A DNA stretch of 64,000 bases, from contig CAVSDH010000011.1 in the NCBI GenBank assembly GCA_963726765.1, positions 434,001-498,000 of the forward strand, given 5' to 3'. The notes beneath the pieces are model-generated. The model saw only the letters and a program-made list of their open reading frames with translations. It made no database searches and had not been told where the DNA came from. The position numbers and the translations under genes are program-made. Below are positions 7,701 to 16,007 of this stretch, in pieces (within the stretch, counting starts at the first letter, position 1; every line of letters begins with the position of its first letter). The DNA comes from CAIWHR01 sp963726765. Lineage in GTDB: Bacteria > Pseudomonadota > Gammaproteobacteria > Burkholderiales > Casimicrobiaceae.

Positions 7701-9191
7701 ATGCTGGCTAGACTTTGCGTCGCGGCAACGCTCGCGCTGCTGCTACCCGTTTCGGCAGGTGCCGCGACCAAGTGCGACAGGATCCTGGAGAAGATCGGCA
7801 AGCGACTTGCCGACGTGACCTGCTTCGAAAGCACGGATCTCACCACCAACAATCCGGCGACGACACCGGCCAACAATTCGATTGCGACGCTGCCTGCGGG
7901 CGCGTTCACGCCGGTGACGGACCGCAGCGTGATCGCCCCCAGCGCGGCCAAGCGCCCGCCGATCACGGCTGCCGTCCCCGGCGTGCAGATCAACGCGCGG
8001 ATTGCCGGTGACCCGACAGGACAGGGCCGGTTCCTCCTGCGGCTGCCCGATGACTGGAACGGGCGACTCGTCGTCGCCGGCGCATCCGGCACGCGCAGCG
8101 AGTTCAACGGCGACTTCGCGTGGAGCGACTACGTCGTGCAGAAGGGCTACGCGTACGCGTCGCAGAACAAGGGCGTGCTCAATCTGACGATCACTTCGTT
8201 GAGCTCCCCGACGCCTCCCGGCCCGCTGGACTGCCGGCTCAACCCGAGTTCCGGCGTCTGGGTCAACTTCTACGACAACGGCCCCGGTCAGCCCTTCACG
8301 CGCTGGGCGGAGTACATGGTGACCGCCGCGAAAATTGCCCGGGACGGCGTGAAGTCGGCGTACGGCAAGGAACCGCGCTACACGTATGCGGTAGGGACGT
8401 CCAACGGCGGCTACCAGGTCCGGCGAGCGGTCGAGATCGGCGGCGACCTGTTCGACGGCGGCGTCGATTGGGAGGGCACGTTCGTCGACGAGGCCGCGCC
8501 CAATCTCCTGACCGACCTGCCGCCCGCCATCCTCAATTATCCGGACTACCTCGCGTCGGGCCGCGACCCCAACAGCACCGCGGCGAAGAACATCCTCGCT
8601 GCCGGCTATCCGCCCGACATCGTTCTGTCGCCGACGTCGTCGCTCTGGACCAACTACTCGAATTCGTTCTGGGAGGTGACGCATTGCCAGTGGCAGAAGC
8701 GCCTCGATCCGGCGTACGACACGTACGGAAGCGGGACCGGGACCTACAACTACGTCCAGCGGCTCTCGTTCTCGGATGTCGGCGGCCAGATGGCCGACAT
8801 CGCGACCACCGGCCGCATCCAGAAGCCGCTCATCACGGTCGCCGGCACGATGGACTCGCTGCTTCCGATCGACCACCATGCGCGCGCCTACGCACGCAAG
8901 GTCGAAGCGGCACTCGCCGACGATGGGCACGACGACGGCCATGGACACGGCAAGAAGCTGCCCGCGTATCGCCTCTACGAGGTCCAGAACGGCAATCACA
9001 TCGAGACCTATCAGGATACGTTTCCGCAACTCGAGCTGATCATGCCCCAGGCCCAGCGCGCCTTCGACTTGCTGGTGCGCCAGGTCGAGCAGAAAGTGGC
9101 GCTGCCGCCGGACCAATGCATTCCGCGCGGAGGGTCGATCGCCGACGCACCGGCGCAACCCGGTCACTGCGTGAACCTGTTCGTGCCGTGA
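7701..9191 (+). CDS. Secreted alpha/beta hydrolase (tannase / 3-hydroxybutyrate-oligomer-hydrolase-like)
   Basis: A 496-residue exported hydrolase. A Sec signal peptide ends near residue 21 (PVSAGA). The nucleophile elbow is GTSNGG with Ser234, the likely acid is Asp385 (AGTMDSLLP) and the likely base is His433 (NGNHIE), a complete catalytic triad in the right order. Paired cysteines (Cys25/41, 178/329 region and the C terminus) suggest disulfides. A short His/Asp-rich loop lies at residues 410-417. The large lid and overall length are like tannase/feruloyl esterases and poly(3-hydroxybutyrate)-oligomer hydrolases, and I cannot decide between them. A strong Shine-Dalgarno (GGAGG at 7691) fixes the start. 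It stands alone with its own terminator, inside the block that separates murA from hisG. Confidence 0.75.
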   Translation: MLARLCVAATLALLLPVSAGAATKCDRILEKIGKRLADVTCFESTDLTTNNPATTPANNSIATLPAGAFTPVTDRSVIAPSAAKRPPITAAVPGVQINARIAGDPTGQGRFLLRLPDDWNGRLVVAGASGTRSEFNGDFAWSDYVVQKGYAYASQNKGVLNLTITSLSSPTPPGPLDCRLNPSSGVWVNFYDNGPGQPFTRWAEYMVTAAKIARDGVKSAYGKEPRYTYAVGTSNGGYQVRRAVEIGGDLFDGGVDWEGTFVDEAAPNLLTDLPPAILNYPDYLASGRDPNSTAAKNILAAGYPPDIVLSPTSSLWTNYSNSFWEVTHCQWQKRLDPAYDTYGSGTGTYNYVQRLSFSDVGGQMADIATTGRIQKPLITVAGTMDSLLPIDHHARAYARKVEAALADDGHDDGHGHGKKLPAYRLYEVQNGNHIETYQDTFPQLELIMPQAQRAFDLLVRQVEQKVALPPDQCIPRGGSIADAPAQPGHCVNLFVP

Positions 9192-9221
9192 CGGTTCGGA
9201 CGGTTGTCTTGAAGTGAAGCC

Positions 9222-9251
9222 GACCCCGCCCGCGTGGCGGGGTCTTTTTTT
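9222..9251 (+). terminator. Rho-independent terminator after the secreted hydrolase
   Basis: A perfect nine-base stem (GACCCCGCC / GGCGGGGTC) with a five-base loop is followed by a run of T. It lies 31 bases after the hydrolase stop. It may also limit read-through toward the convergent cytochrome gene. Confidence 0.9.
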
Positions 9252-9331
9252 GCGCCCGCAAGGCACCTTGCGGCTTCGATTCGGGGCGTCGCGCCGGTTG
9301 CGACGCGATCAAAGCATGACGATCCGCGCGA

Positions 9332-9959
9332 CTACCTGAGCGAAAGGATCCAGTTCACCAGATTGCTGATGCGGTCCGGATCGGACGTCTTCACGATGGG
9401 ATGGGGCTCCTCGTGGCCGTCGGCGAACTTGGCGTTGCGGCCTTTCGTGACATGTCGGTAGAGCCTGTCCTCGGCGCCCTCGGCTCCCAGGTATTTGGCG
9501 GCGACGTCCTTCCAGGCGGGACCGTCCTTCTTCACGTCGACCGCGTGGCATTTCATGCAGCCGCTCTGGCGAGCAAGGGATTCCGCGGCCTTCGCATCGA
9601 CCGGCGCCGCGACCGGCAGCGCGAGAATCCAGTCCACGAGATTGTTGATGCGTGCCGGATCGGTCGTCTTGACGATCGGGTGACTCTCCACGTGGCCGTC
9701 GTCGAACTTTGCCTTGCGGCCGGTGGTGAGGTGAAGGTAGAGCCTCTTCGCGGCGGCGGTCTCGCTGTGGTATTTGCGGGCGACGTCCTTCCAGGCAGGG
9801 CCGATCTTCTTCTGATAGACGCTGTGACACGCAATGCAGCCACTTTGCCGGGTGAGGGTCTGCGCGGCGATCACGTCGAGCGCCATGACGTCACGCGGGG
9901 CCGCGAGCAGACGTGATGAGGAGTGCCAGCACTGCCAGGAGCGCCTTCGGCGCAGGCAT
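9332..9959 (-). pseudogene. Exported tandem two-haem cytochrome c, frame-broken after its signal peptide
   Basis: The readable part (9332-9886, 184 residues) is two near-identical cytochrome c domains in tandem, each with a CxxCH haem site (CIACH at residues 17-21, CMKCH at 110-114), a GPAWKDVA motif and a late HPIVKT-D-RI-NLV-WIL tail with nearby His. This is a c5/c551-like periplasmic electron carrier type. Taken alone it has no export signal. In another frame just upstream (9891-9959) an ideal Sec signal peptide, MPAPKALLAVLALLITSA, ends at a stop. Joining the two needs exactly one base removed, and the span 9332-9959 is 3n+1. I infer one gene of about 208 codons with a +1 lesion, either a sequencing error or a recent mutation. 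Confidence 0.75.
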
Positions 9960-10288
9960 CGCCACGACCGCTGCCCGGGCTGGACCGCCCGGTCCGCCTG
10001 GGCGCTGCAACGGTTCCACCCTCATTCCTTTCCGGGCACAGACCGCGTACGTCCGCAAGGCGAAGAACCCTGCCGCTGTGCCGACGGCAACAACCATCGG
10101 GGCCACTGTCGCCATGACGCCCTCCCGCCGATATCGACCACCTCCGCCCGGAGATGGCACTGCTCGCCGAAATCAGCTTAGCCCCCGGCTCCCCCTCTGC
10201 CGTTGACCACGATCAAGTGAACCGCGTTATGCGGTGAGCCCTGCGCCCCGGCGACAACCGGGGGTCGCGACCGCGAAGGCGCCGTCCG
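9960..10288. other. Gap between the MarR-GNAT and cytochrome c genes
   Basis: About 330 bases with no supported gene. An open frame on the minus strand continues upstream of the cytochrome signal peptide with a hydrophobic stretch (MATVAPMVVAVGTAAGFFAL) and could be a longer N terminus or a small membrane peptide, but there is no clear start signal. Confidence 0.4.
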
Positions 10289-11218
10289 TCAGAGATCGAG
10301 GACGAACGTCTGTCCGACGAGGTCCTTGCCGAAGCTGTGATGCCGCTTCTCGATGGTGAGGCGGAATCCGGCTTCCTCGTAGAGGTGACGCGCGGCGTCG
10401 AGCCCGCCATTGGTCCACAGCATGATCCTGCGGTACCGGGCGCGACGGGCGAATTCGATGCACTCGGCGACGAGCCGGCGTCCGATGCCGGCGCCTCGCG
10501 CCGACGGCTCGACGATCAGCAGCCGCAGCTGGGCGACTTTCGGCGTTTTCTCGACGACGAACACCGCGCCGACATTTTGCCCGCCCCGCTCGGCAATCCA
10601 GCAGCGCTCGCGCTTCGGCTTGTACCGCCTGACGAAGCGGGCCGCGATTTCCGCCACCAGCGCCTCGAAAGTCTGATCCCAACCGAACTCCTCGGCGTAG
10701 AGCGCGCCGTGACGCGAGATCACCCAGCCGATGTCGCCCGGACGATGGGGCCGCAGCACGAACGTGCGGTCGTCGGCCGGCCCGCCGGCGAGCACCGATT
10801 CGACGGTGCGCATTGCCTCGACGAGACGCGTCTGCGCCTCGCCCGGAAGGGGCGCGAGCAGCGCGGCAATCTCGTCGTGCGATGCTCGATCGAGCGGCGC
10901 GAGTGCCTGTCTTCCCGCGGCGGTCAACGTCAGCAGCAGCCGGCGCGCGTCGTTCCCGGAGCGCGATCGGCGAACGTATCCTCGCGTCAGAAAGCTTCCC
11001 AGAATACGACTGAGGTAACCCGCATCGAGTCCGAGGTCGCGTGCGAGTTCGGTGGCCGTCAAGGGCGCGGCCGCGTGGGCAAGCTCGTACAGGACGCGAG
11101 CCTCGGCCAGCGACCAGGGGCTGTCGTAGAGCCGGCGTCGCAGCATTCCGGTGCGCTGCGTGTAATACCGGTTGAAGCGCCGTACGGCGTCGATGCGCGA
11201 TTTCGGAACGGCAGCCAT
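10289..11218 (-). CDS. MarR-family regulator fused to GNAT acetyltransferase
   Basis: A 309-residue two-domain protein. Residues 1-140 are a MarR winged-helix domain (SPWSLAEARVLYELAH, then LTATELARDLGLDAGYLSRIL as recognition helix, and DARRLLLTLTAAG as wing). Residues 150-309 are a GNAT domain with the acetyl-CoA loop PSARGAGIGRRLV near residue 240 and an ATRHLYEEAGF-like end (AARHLYEEAGFRL). Such fusions are a known family and may couple ligand or substrate acetylation to repression. The target is unknown. Just upstream of its start lies a perfect inverted repeat, consistent with autoregulation. Confidence 0.92.
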   Translation of the reverse strand: MAAVPKSRIDAVRRFNRYYTQRTGMLRRRLYDSPWSLAEARVLYELAHAAAPLTATELARDLGLDAGYLSRILGSFLTRGYVRRSRSGNDARRLLLTLTAAGRQALAPLDRASHDEIAALLAPLPGEAQTRLVEAMRTVESVLAGGPADDRTFVLRPHRPGDIGWVISRHGALYAEEFGWDQTFEALVAEIAARFVRRYKPKRERCWIAERGGQNVGAVFVVEKTPKVAQLRLLIVEPSARGAGIGRRLVAECIEFARRARYRRIMLWTNGGLDAARHLYEEAGFRLTIEKRHHSFGKDLVGQTFVLDL

Positions 11219-11239
11219 CCGACAATGTCGATTTATTTG

Positions 11240-11252
11240 TTGACTAAGTCAA
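11240..11252. promoter_or_regulatory. Palindromic operator candidate for the MarR-GNAT regulator
   Basis: TTGACT-A-AGTCAA is a perfect six-base inverted repeat with one central base. It lies 22 bases upstream of the MarR-GNAT start and in the divergent gap toward hisG. The AT-rich flanks (ATTTATTTG on one side) stand out in a GC-rich genome. MarR dimers typically bind such short palindromes near their own promoter. Autoregulation is inference. Confidence 0.65.
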
Positions 11253-11381
11253 GTAACTGCGCCCGTCCCCGCATGGGTGGCCCGCGCCGCTTCGGGGCGG
11301 AACCTTGCGCCATGGCCGTCGATGCAGCGGAAAAATCCTCGGGAGCGACCGAATCGATCCGGGGCGGCGTTGCCCGTCCGG

Positions 11382-11387
11382 TAGAAT
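11382..11387 (+). promoter_or_regulatory. Possible -10 box of the his operon
   Basis: TAGAAT lies 27 bases before the hisG GTG start. No convincing -35 box is seen at the right spacing, so this is a weak call. Confidence 0.35.
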
Positions 11388-11414
11388 GGAAAGTCCCCAA
11401 GCGACCCTACCGCC

Positions 11415-12071
11415 GTGACCACGCTGACGCTCGCCCTGTCGAAAGGGCGCATCTTCGACGAAACGTTGCCGTTGCTCGCGGCCGCGGGGATCGTGCCGTC
11501 GGACGATCCCGAGACGTCGCGCAAGCTGATTCTCGGCACCAACCGCCCCGGCGTGTCGGTGATCATCGTCCGCGCATCCGACGTGCCGACCTACGTTCAG
11601 TACGGCGCCGCCGACGCGGGGGTCGCCGGCCGCGACGTTCTGCTGGAGCACGGGAGCGACGGGCTCTACCAGCCGCTCGACCTCGAGATCGCGCGTTGCC
11701 GGATGGTGGTCGCGACGCGGCGCGGATTCGACTGGGCCGCCGCGGTGCAGCGCGGGGCGCGAATCCGCGTGGCGACCAAGTATGTCGGGACCGCCCGCGA
11801 GCATTTCGCGGCCAAGGGAATGCACGTGGACCTGATCAAGCTCTACGGCTCGATGGAGCTTGCGCCGCTCGTCGGGCTGGCCGACGTGATCGTCGACCTC
11901 GTCTCCAGCGGCAGCACGCTCAAAGCGAACGATCTTGTCGCGGTCGAGGACGTCATGCCGATCAGCGCGCGCTTCGTCGTCAATCCGGCGGCGCTCAAGC
12001 TGAAGCGCGACACGGTGCAACCGATGCTCGACGCGATGACGGCGGCCGTGGCGGGACGGAGAGCGACGTGA
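11415..12071 (+). CDS. hisG: HisG, ATP phosphoribosyltransferase (short form)
   Basis: This 218-residue short-form HisG condenses ATP with PRPP to open histidine synthesis. It has LALSKGRIFDETLPLL at the N terminus, the GAADAGVAGRDVLLE segment, and the PRPP loop VDLVSSGSTLKANDL near residues 160-175. The regulatory C-terminal domain of long HisG is absent. Short HisG normally works with the HisZ subunit, which is not in this window. The start is GTG. Its stop overlaps the hisD start by four bases. Confidence 0.95.
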   Translation: MTTLTLALSKGRIFDETLPLLAAAGIVPSDDPETSRKLILGTNRPGVSVIIVRASDVPTYVQYGAADAGVAGRDVLLEHGSDGLYQPLDLEIARCRMVVATRRGFDWAAAVQRGARIRVATKYVGTAREHFAAKGMHVDLIKLYGSMELAPLVGLADVIVDLVSSGSTLKANDLVAVEDVMPISARFVVNPAALKLKRDTVQPMLDAMTAAVAGRRAT

Positions 12072-13381
12072 GCAACTCGTTCGCGCCACGCGTGCTCGAC
12101 GCCGGTGCACCCGGTTTCGAGCGCGAGATCGCGCAGCTCATCGCATTCGAGTCCGCGCAGGATCCCGCCGTCGACGCGGCGGTCGCCGCAATCATCGCGG
12201 ACGTGCGTCTGCGCGGCGACACCGCCCTGCTCGAATACACGGCGAAGTTCGATCGCGTCCGCGCCACCACGGCGTCGGCGCTCGAAATCCCGGCAGGCGA
12301 AATGCGCGCGGCATTCGAGATGCTCGCCGCCGACCAGCGCACGGCGCTGGAAGCCGCAGCGGCGCGGATCAGGACCTTTCACGAACACCAGAGGACGGCG
12401 TCGTGGTCCTATCGCGAGGCCGACGGCAGCGAGTTCGGCGCGCAGGTGACCCCGCTCGATCGCGTCGGCGTCTACGTGCCGGGGGGCAAGGCGGCCTATC
12501 CGTCGTCCGTGCTGATGAACGTGGTTCCGGCGCAGGTCGCGGGCGTACCCGAGATCGTCATGGTCGTTCCGACGCCGGACGGCGTGCGCAACCCGCTGGT
12601 GCTCGCCGCTGCGCATCTCGCCGGGGTCTCGCGCGCGTTCGCGATCGGAGGTGCACAGGCGATCGCCGCGCTCGCGTACGGGACAGCGACGGTGCCCGCG
12701 GTCGACAAGATCTGCGGACCGGGCAATGCGTACGTCGCCGCCGCCAAACGCCGGGTGTTCGGCGCGGTCGGCATCGATATGATTGCGGGCGCCTCCGAAA
12801 TTCTCGTGATCGCCGATGCGAGTGCGCGCGCGGACTGGGTGGCGATGGACCTCTTCTCCCAGGCCGAGCACGACGAGCTCGCACAGGCGCTGCTCGTCAC
12901 GCCGGATGCCGGGCTCATCGCCGCCGTCGCCGCGAGCATCGAGCGGCAGATCGGTGAAATGCCGCGACGAGCGATCATCGCGGCGTCGCTCGCGAACCGC
13001 GGCGCACTCATCAAGGTCCGCGATCTCGACGCCGCATGCGCGATCGCCAACCGGGTCGCGCCCGAGCATCTCGAGCTTGCCGTTGCAGATCCTGCTTCGC
13101 TGCTGCCGAAAATCCGGCACGCGGGCGCGATCTTTCTCGGGCACCATGCGTCGGAGGCGCTGGGCGACTATTGTGCGGGCCCGAACCACGTGTTGCCGAC
13201 CGGGAGGACCGCGCGGTTTTCGTCACCGCTCGGCGTCTACGATTTCCAGAAGCGCTCGTCGGTGCTCCACGTTTCGCCCGCCGCAGCGCGGTCGCTGGGT
13301 CCCGTGGCCGCCACGCTCGCGCGCGGCGAGGGGCTCGAGGCGCATGCGCGCAGCGCCCTGTATCGTTGCGATGGATCATGA
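12068..13381 (+). CDS. hisD: HisD, histidinol dehydrogenase
   Basis: The 437-residue HisD oxidises histidinol to histidine in two NAD-dependent steps. It contains the family signature region around residues 230-260 (GVDMIAGASEI-like IDMIAGASEILVIAD, then LFSQAEHDE), which includes zinc and base residues (Gln and His of SQAEHDE), and the late DYCAGPNHVLPT motif. The GTG start overlaps the hisG stop. The open frame runs far upstream in the opposite-strand gene shadow, but the overlap and homology fix this start. Length is typical. Confidence 0.96.
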   Translation: MSNSFAPRVLDAGAPGFEREIAQLIAFESAQDPAVDAAVAAIIADVRLRGDTALLEYTAKFDRVRATTASALEIPAGEMRAAFEMLAADQRTALEAAAARIRTFHEHQRTASWSYREADGSEFGAQVTPLDRVGVYVPGGKAAYPSSVLMNVVPAQVAGVPEIVMVVPTPDGVRNPLVLAAAHLAGVSRAFAIGGAQAIAALAYGTATVPAVDKICGPGNAYVAAAKRRVFGAVGIDMIAGASEILVIADASARADWVAMDLFSQAEHDELAQALLVTPDAGLIAAVAASIERQIGEMPRRAIIAASLANRGALIKVRDLDAACAIANRVAPEHLELAVADPASLLPKIRHAGAIFLGHHASEALGDYCAGPNHVLPTGRTARFSSPLGVYDFQKRSSVLHVSPAAARSLGPVAATLARGEGLEAHARSALYRCDGS

Positions 13382-13394
13382 TCGGACCAAAGGG

Positions 13395-13511
13395 ATGTCG
13401 ATGGCCAAAGGATTCGCGATGTACCTGACATCTACCGACGCGGCGGCGGACCTCGGCAACTTCGCGGCCGGCGGCATCGATCTCCTGTTTGCGGACACGA
13501 TCGGGGTCTGA
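13395..13511 (+). CDS. Possible 38-residue small protein between hisD and hisC
   Basis: A short open frame with an AAAGGG ribosome-binding site seven bases upstream of ATG. It encodes MSMAKGFAMYLTSTDAA and a mildly hydrophobic tail ending LLFADTIGV. Its stop (13509-13511) is one base before a TTG start candidate of hisC, so it could serve as a coupling leader for hisC translation. I do not recognise it, and it could be chance. Confidence 0.3.
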   Translation: MSMAKGFAMYLTSTDAAADLGNFAAGGIDLLFADTIGV

Positions 13512-13512
13512 G

Positions 13513-14616
13513 TTGAATCGGCGCTTCGACAGCGTGGCCCGCGGCAGGACGGTCGCGAACATCGTCGAGGCGACGGTGCGCCCGGAACTGCTGGCGTTGA
13601 CCAAGTACGCGGTCGCCAAGGCGCAGGGCCTGATCAAGCTCGATGCGATGGAATCGCCGTTCCCGCTCCCCGAAGATGTGCGTTCAAAGGTCGCCGCTGC
13701 GGTTGCCGCGGTGCCGGTCAACCGGTATCCGGACGGCGGCGCCGACGCGGTGAAGACCGCGATCGCCCGAGCGTTCGACCTGCCGACGACCGCGGGGGTG
13801 ATACTCGGCAACGGCTCCGACGAACTCATTCAGCTGATCACTATCGCGCTCGCTCGGCCGGGCTCGGCGATGGTCGCACCCGAGCCTTCGTTCGAAATGT
13901 ACCGGGTGAACGCGCTGCTGGCGGGCATGCGCTACACCGGCGTCGCGCTGGGCCGCGACTTCGGTCTCGACGCGGACGCGATGGAGGCCGCGATCGCCCG
14001 CGAGCGACCCGCGCTCATCTTCCTCGCCTATCCCAACAACCCCACCGGCAACCTGTTTTCCACCGAGGCGATGGAGCGCGTGCTGCGTGCCGCTCCAGGG
14101 CTCGTCGTCGTCGACGAGGCCTACCACGCGTTCGCCGGCGCAAGCTTTGTGACGCGTCTCGACGATTTCCCGAACCTGCTCGTGCTGCGGACGGTGTCCA
14201 AGATCGGGATGGCGGGCCTGCGACTCGGCTACGCCGTGGCGGCGCCGGAGTGGATTGCCGAATTCGACAAGGTGCGCCAGCCGTATAATCTCAACGCATT
14301 GACGCAGGCGGTGGCGCCCGTGCTCCTGGCCGAGCAGGGCATGCTGGCGACGTGGGCGACGCAGTTGAAGGCCGAACGAGCGTCGCTCGAAGCCGCGCTG
14401 GCGCAGCTTCCCGGCGTCACGGTGTTCCCGACGCGGACGAATTTCGTTCTGGTGCGCGTGCCGGATGCCCCGGGCTGGTTCGACGCGCTTCGTGGCGCCG
14501 GCATCCTTGTCAAGAACCGCCACGGCGTGCACCCGCTGCTCCTGCACTGCCTGCGCATCACGGTGGGCACGCCCGCCGAAAACCGCGCGCTCATCGCGGC
14601 GATGAGCGCATTGTGA
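13513..14616 (+). CDS. hisC: HisC, histidinol-phosphate aminotransferase
   Basis: A PLP-dependent class I/II aminotransferase that makes L-histidinol phosphate from imidazole acetol phosphate and glutamate. It has the NRYPDGGAD segment, LGNGSDELIQL, the FLAYPNNPTGN motif, VVVDEAYHAF and the PLP-lysine region RTVSKIGMAGLRLGYA. The start is uncertain. No ATG is available before the conserved region. TTG at 13513 follows a GGGG stretch and the preceding small-ORF stop, and GTG at 13534 or 13576 are alternatives. About 367 residues, normal for the family. Confidence 0.93.
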   Translation: MNRRFDSVARGRTVANIVEATVRPELLALTKYAVAKAQGLIKLDAMESPFPLPEDVRSKVAAAVAAVPVNRYPDGGADAVKTAIARAFDLPTTAGVILGNGSDELIQLITIALARPGSAMVAPEPSFEMYRVNALLAGMRYTGVALGRDFGLDADAMEAAIARERPALIFLAYPNNPTGNLFSTEAMERVLRAAPGLVVVDEAYHAFAGASFVTRLDDFPNLLVLRTVSKIGMAGLRLGYAVAAPEWIAEFDKVRQPYNLNALTQAVAPVLLAEQGMLATWATQLKAERASLEAALAQLPGVTVFPTRTNFVLVRVPDAPGWFDALRGAGILVKNRHGVHPLLLHCLRITVGTPAENRALIAAMSAL

Positions 14617-14629
14617 ACAGGCTCCGAAC

Positions 14630-15226
14630 ATGACGCTCCCACGTACGTCCAAGGTCGAACGCAACACGCGCGAAACGCAGATCGCCGTCACCGTGAACAT
14701 GGACGGCACCGGTCGCGCCGAGATAGCGACGGGCGTGCCGTTCCTCGACCACATGCTGGACCAGCTGGCGCGCCACGGGCAGATCGACCTCACGGTGGTG
14801 GCGAAAGGGGATCTTCAGATCGATGCCCATCACACTGTCGAGGATATCGGCATCACCCTCGGACAGGCGGTGCGCGAGGCGCTCGGCGACAAGGCGGGGC
14901 TCGTGCGTTTCGGCCACGCCTACGCGCCCCTCGACGAAGCGCTTTCGCGCGTGGTCATCGATCTCTCGGGACGTCCGGGACTCGAGTTTCACGTGCCGTT
15001 CGCGCGAGCGATGATCGGTGCATTCGACGTGGACCTGACGCACGAGTTCTTCCAGGGTTTCGTCAATCACGCGCTGGTCACGCTGCACGTCGACAACCTG
15101 CGGGGCCAGAACGCGCACCACCAGGCAGAGACCGTCTTCAAGGCATTCGCCCGCGCGCTGTCCATGGCCATCGCACGCGATCCGCGCGCGGCGGGCGTCA
15201 TTCCGTCTACCAAAGGGACACTCTGA
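14630..15226 (+). CDS. hisB: HisB, imidazoleglycerol-phosphate dehydratase
   Basis: The 198-residue monofunctional IGPD. It shows GVPFLDHMLDQLARHG and DAHHTVEDIGI, whose histidines and acids bind the two manganese ions, then the duplicated second-half motifs HEFFQGFVNHALVTLH and NAHHQAETVFKAFARAL. Unlike E. coli HisB it has no histidinol-phosphatase domain, so that phosphatase must be encoded elsewhere. It lies 13 bases after hisC in the operon. Confidence 0.97.
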   Translation: MTLPRTSKVERNTRETQIAVTVNMDGTGRAEIATGVPFLDHMLDQLARHGQIDLTVVAKGDLQIDAHHTVEDIGITLGQAVREALGDKAGLVRFGHAYAPLDEALSRVVIDLSGRPGLEFHVPFARAMIGAFDVDLTHEFFQGFVNHALVTLHVDNLRGQNAHHQAETVFKAFARALSMAIARDPRAAGVIPSTKGTL

Positions 15227-15287
15227 CCCGACGCGCGCGGTCGGCGCCGGCTGCCGGCCAATGACCGTGTCGACTTGCGAGCCTTCG

Positions 15288-15933
15288 ATGCCGGACATCG
15301 CCGTCGTCGACTACGGGATGGGCAATCTTCGCTCGGTTGCGAAGGCGCTGGCGCACGTGGCACCGCAGTGTGCGATAGTCGTTACCGGCGATCCCGCCGT
15401 CATCGGGCGGGCCGCGCGGGTGGTGCTTCCGGGACAAAGTGCGATGCCGGACTGCATGCGTTGCCTCGACGCGAGCGGATTGCGCGACGCGGTTCTGGAG
15501 GCCGCGAGCTCCCGACCGTTCCTCGGAATCTGCCTCGGCCTGCAGATGCTGTTCGACACGAGCGAGGAGGGTCCGACGGCGGGACTCTCCATCCTGCAGC
15601 GGCCGCGTAACGCGCTTTCGCATGGAAGCGATGACGCTGCCCGACGGAACAAGGCTCAAGGTGCCGCACATGGGCTGGAGTCCGGTGCGGCACGTCCGTC
15701 CGCACCCATTGTGGGCCGGCATCGAGGATGGCGCCCGTTTCTATTTCGCGCATAGCTACCGTCCTGAACCCGCGAATCCGGAGCTGACGGCCGGAACGGC
15801 CGATTACCCGGCGGCGTTTACTTGCGCCATCGCCCGGGCTAATATCTTCGCGACGCAATTCCATCCGGAAAAAAGCCACCGCGCCGGATTGCAGCTGCTC
15901 GCCAACTTCGTCGCCTGGGACGGGCGCTGCTGA
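15288..15933 (+). pseudogene. hisH: HisH, glutaminase subunit of IGP synthase, with one +1 frameshift
   Basis: HisH supplies ammonia from glutamine to HisF. The first part reads PDIAVVDYGMGNLRSV to the nucleophile motif FLGICLGLQMLFD (15288-about 15600). The second part, in the next frame, reads SGRVTRFRMEAMTLPDG, LKVPHMGWSPV and the catalytic FATQFHPEKS end (about 15600-15933). Joining them requires one base removed within about 15595-15610, and the span 15288-15933 is 3n+1. All catalytic residues of both halves are intact, so a base-insertion error is more likely than decay. As written, the product would lack its catalytic His-Glu. ATG at 15288 matches family starts. Confidence 0.9.
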
Positions 15934-16007
15934 GCCGGTACGCATTGCCGCCGATTCGCCCGTCGCGCGCTCCCTTCCCCTCCCGCCCTCCGACGCCCTC
16001 CTGCTCC

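Noticed and set aside
10337..12067. Very long upstream extension of the hisD frame
   Set aside because: It runs through the MarR-GNAT gene and hisG in another frame; the GTG at 12068 with overlap to hisG is the real start.
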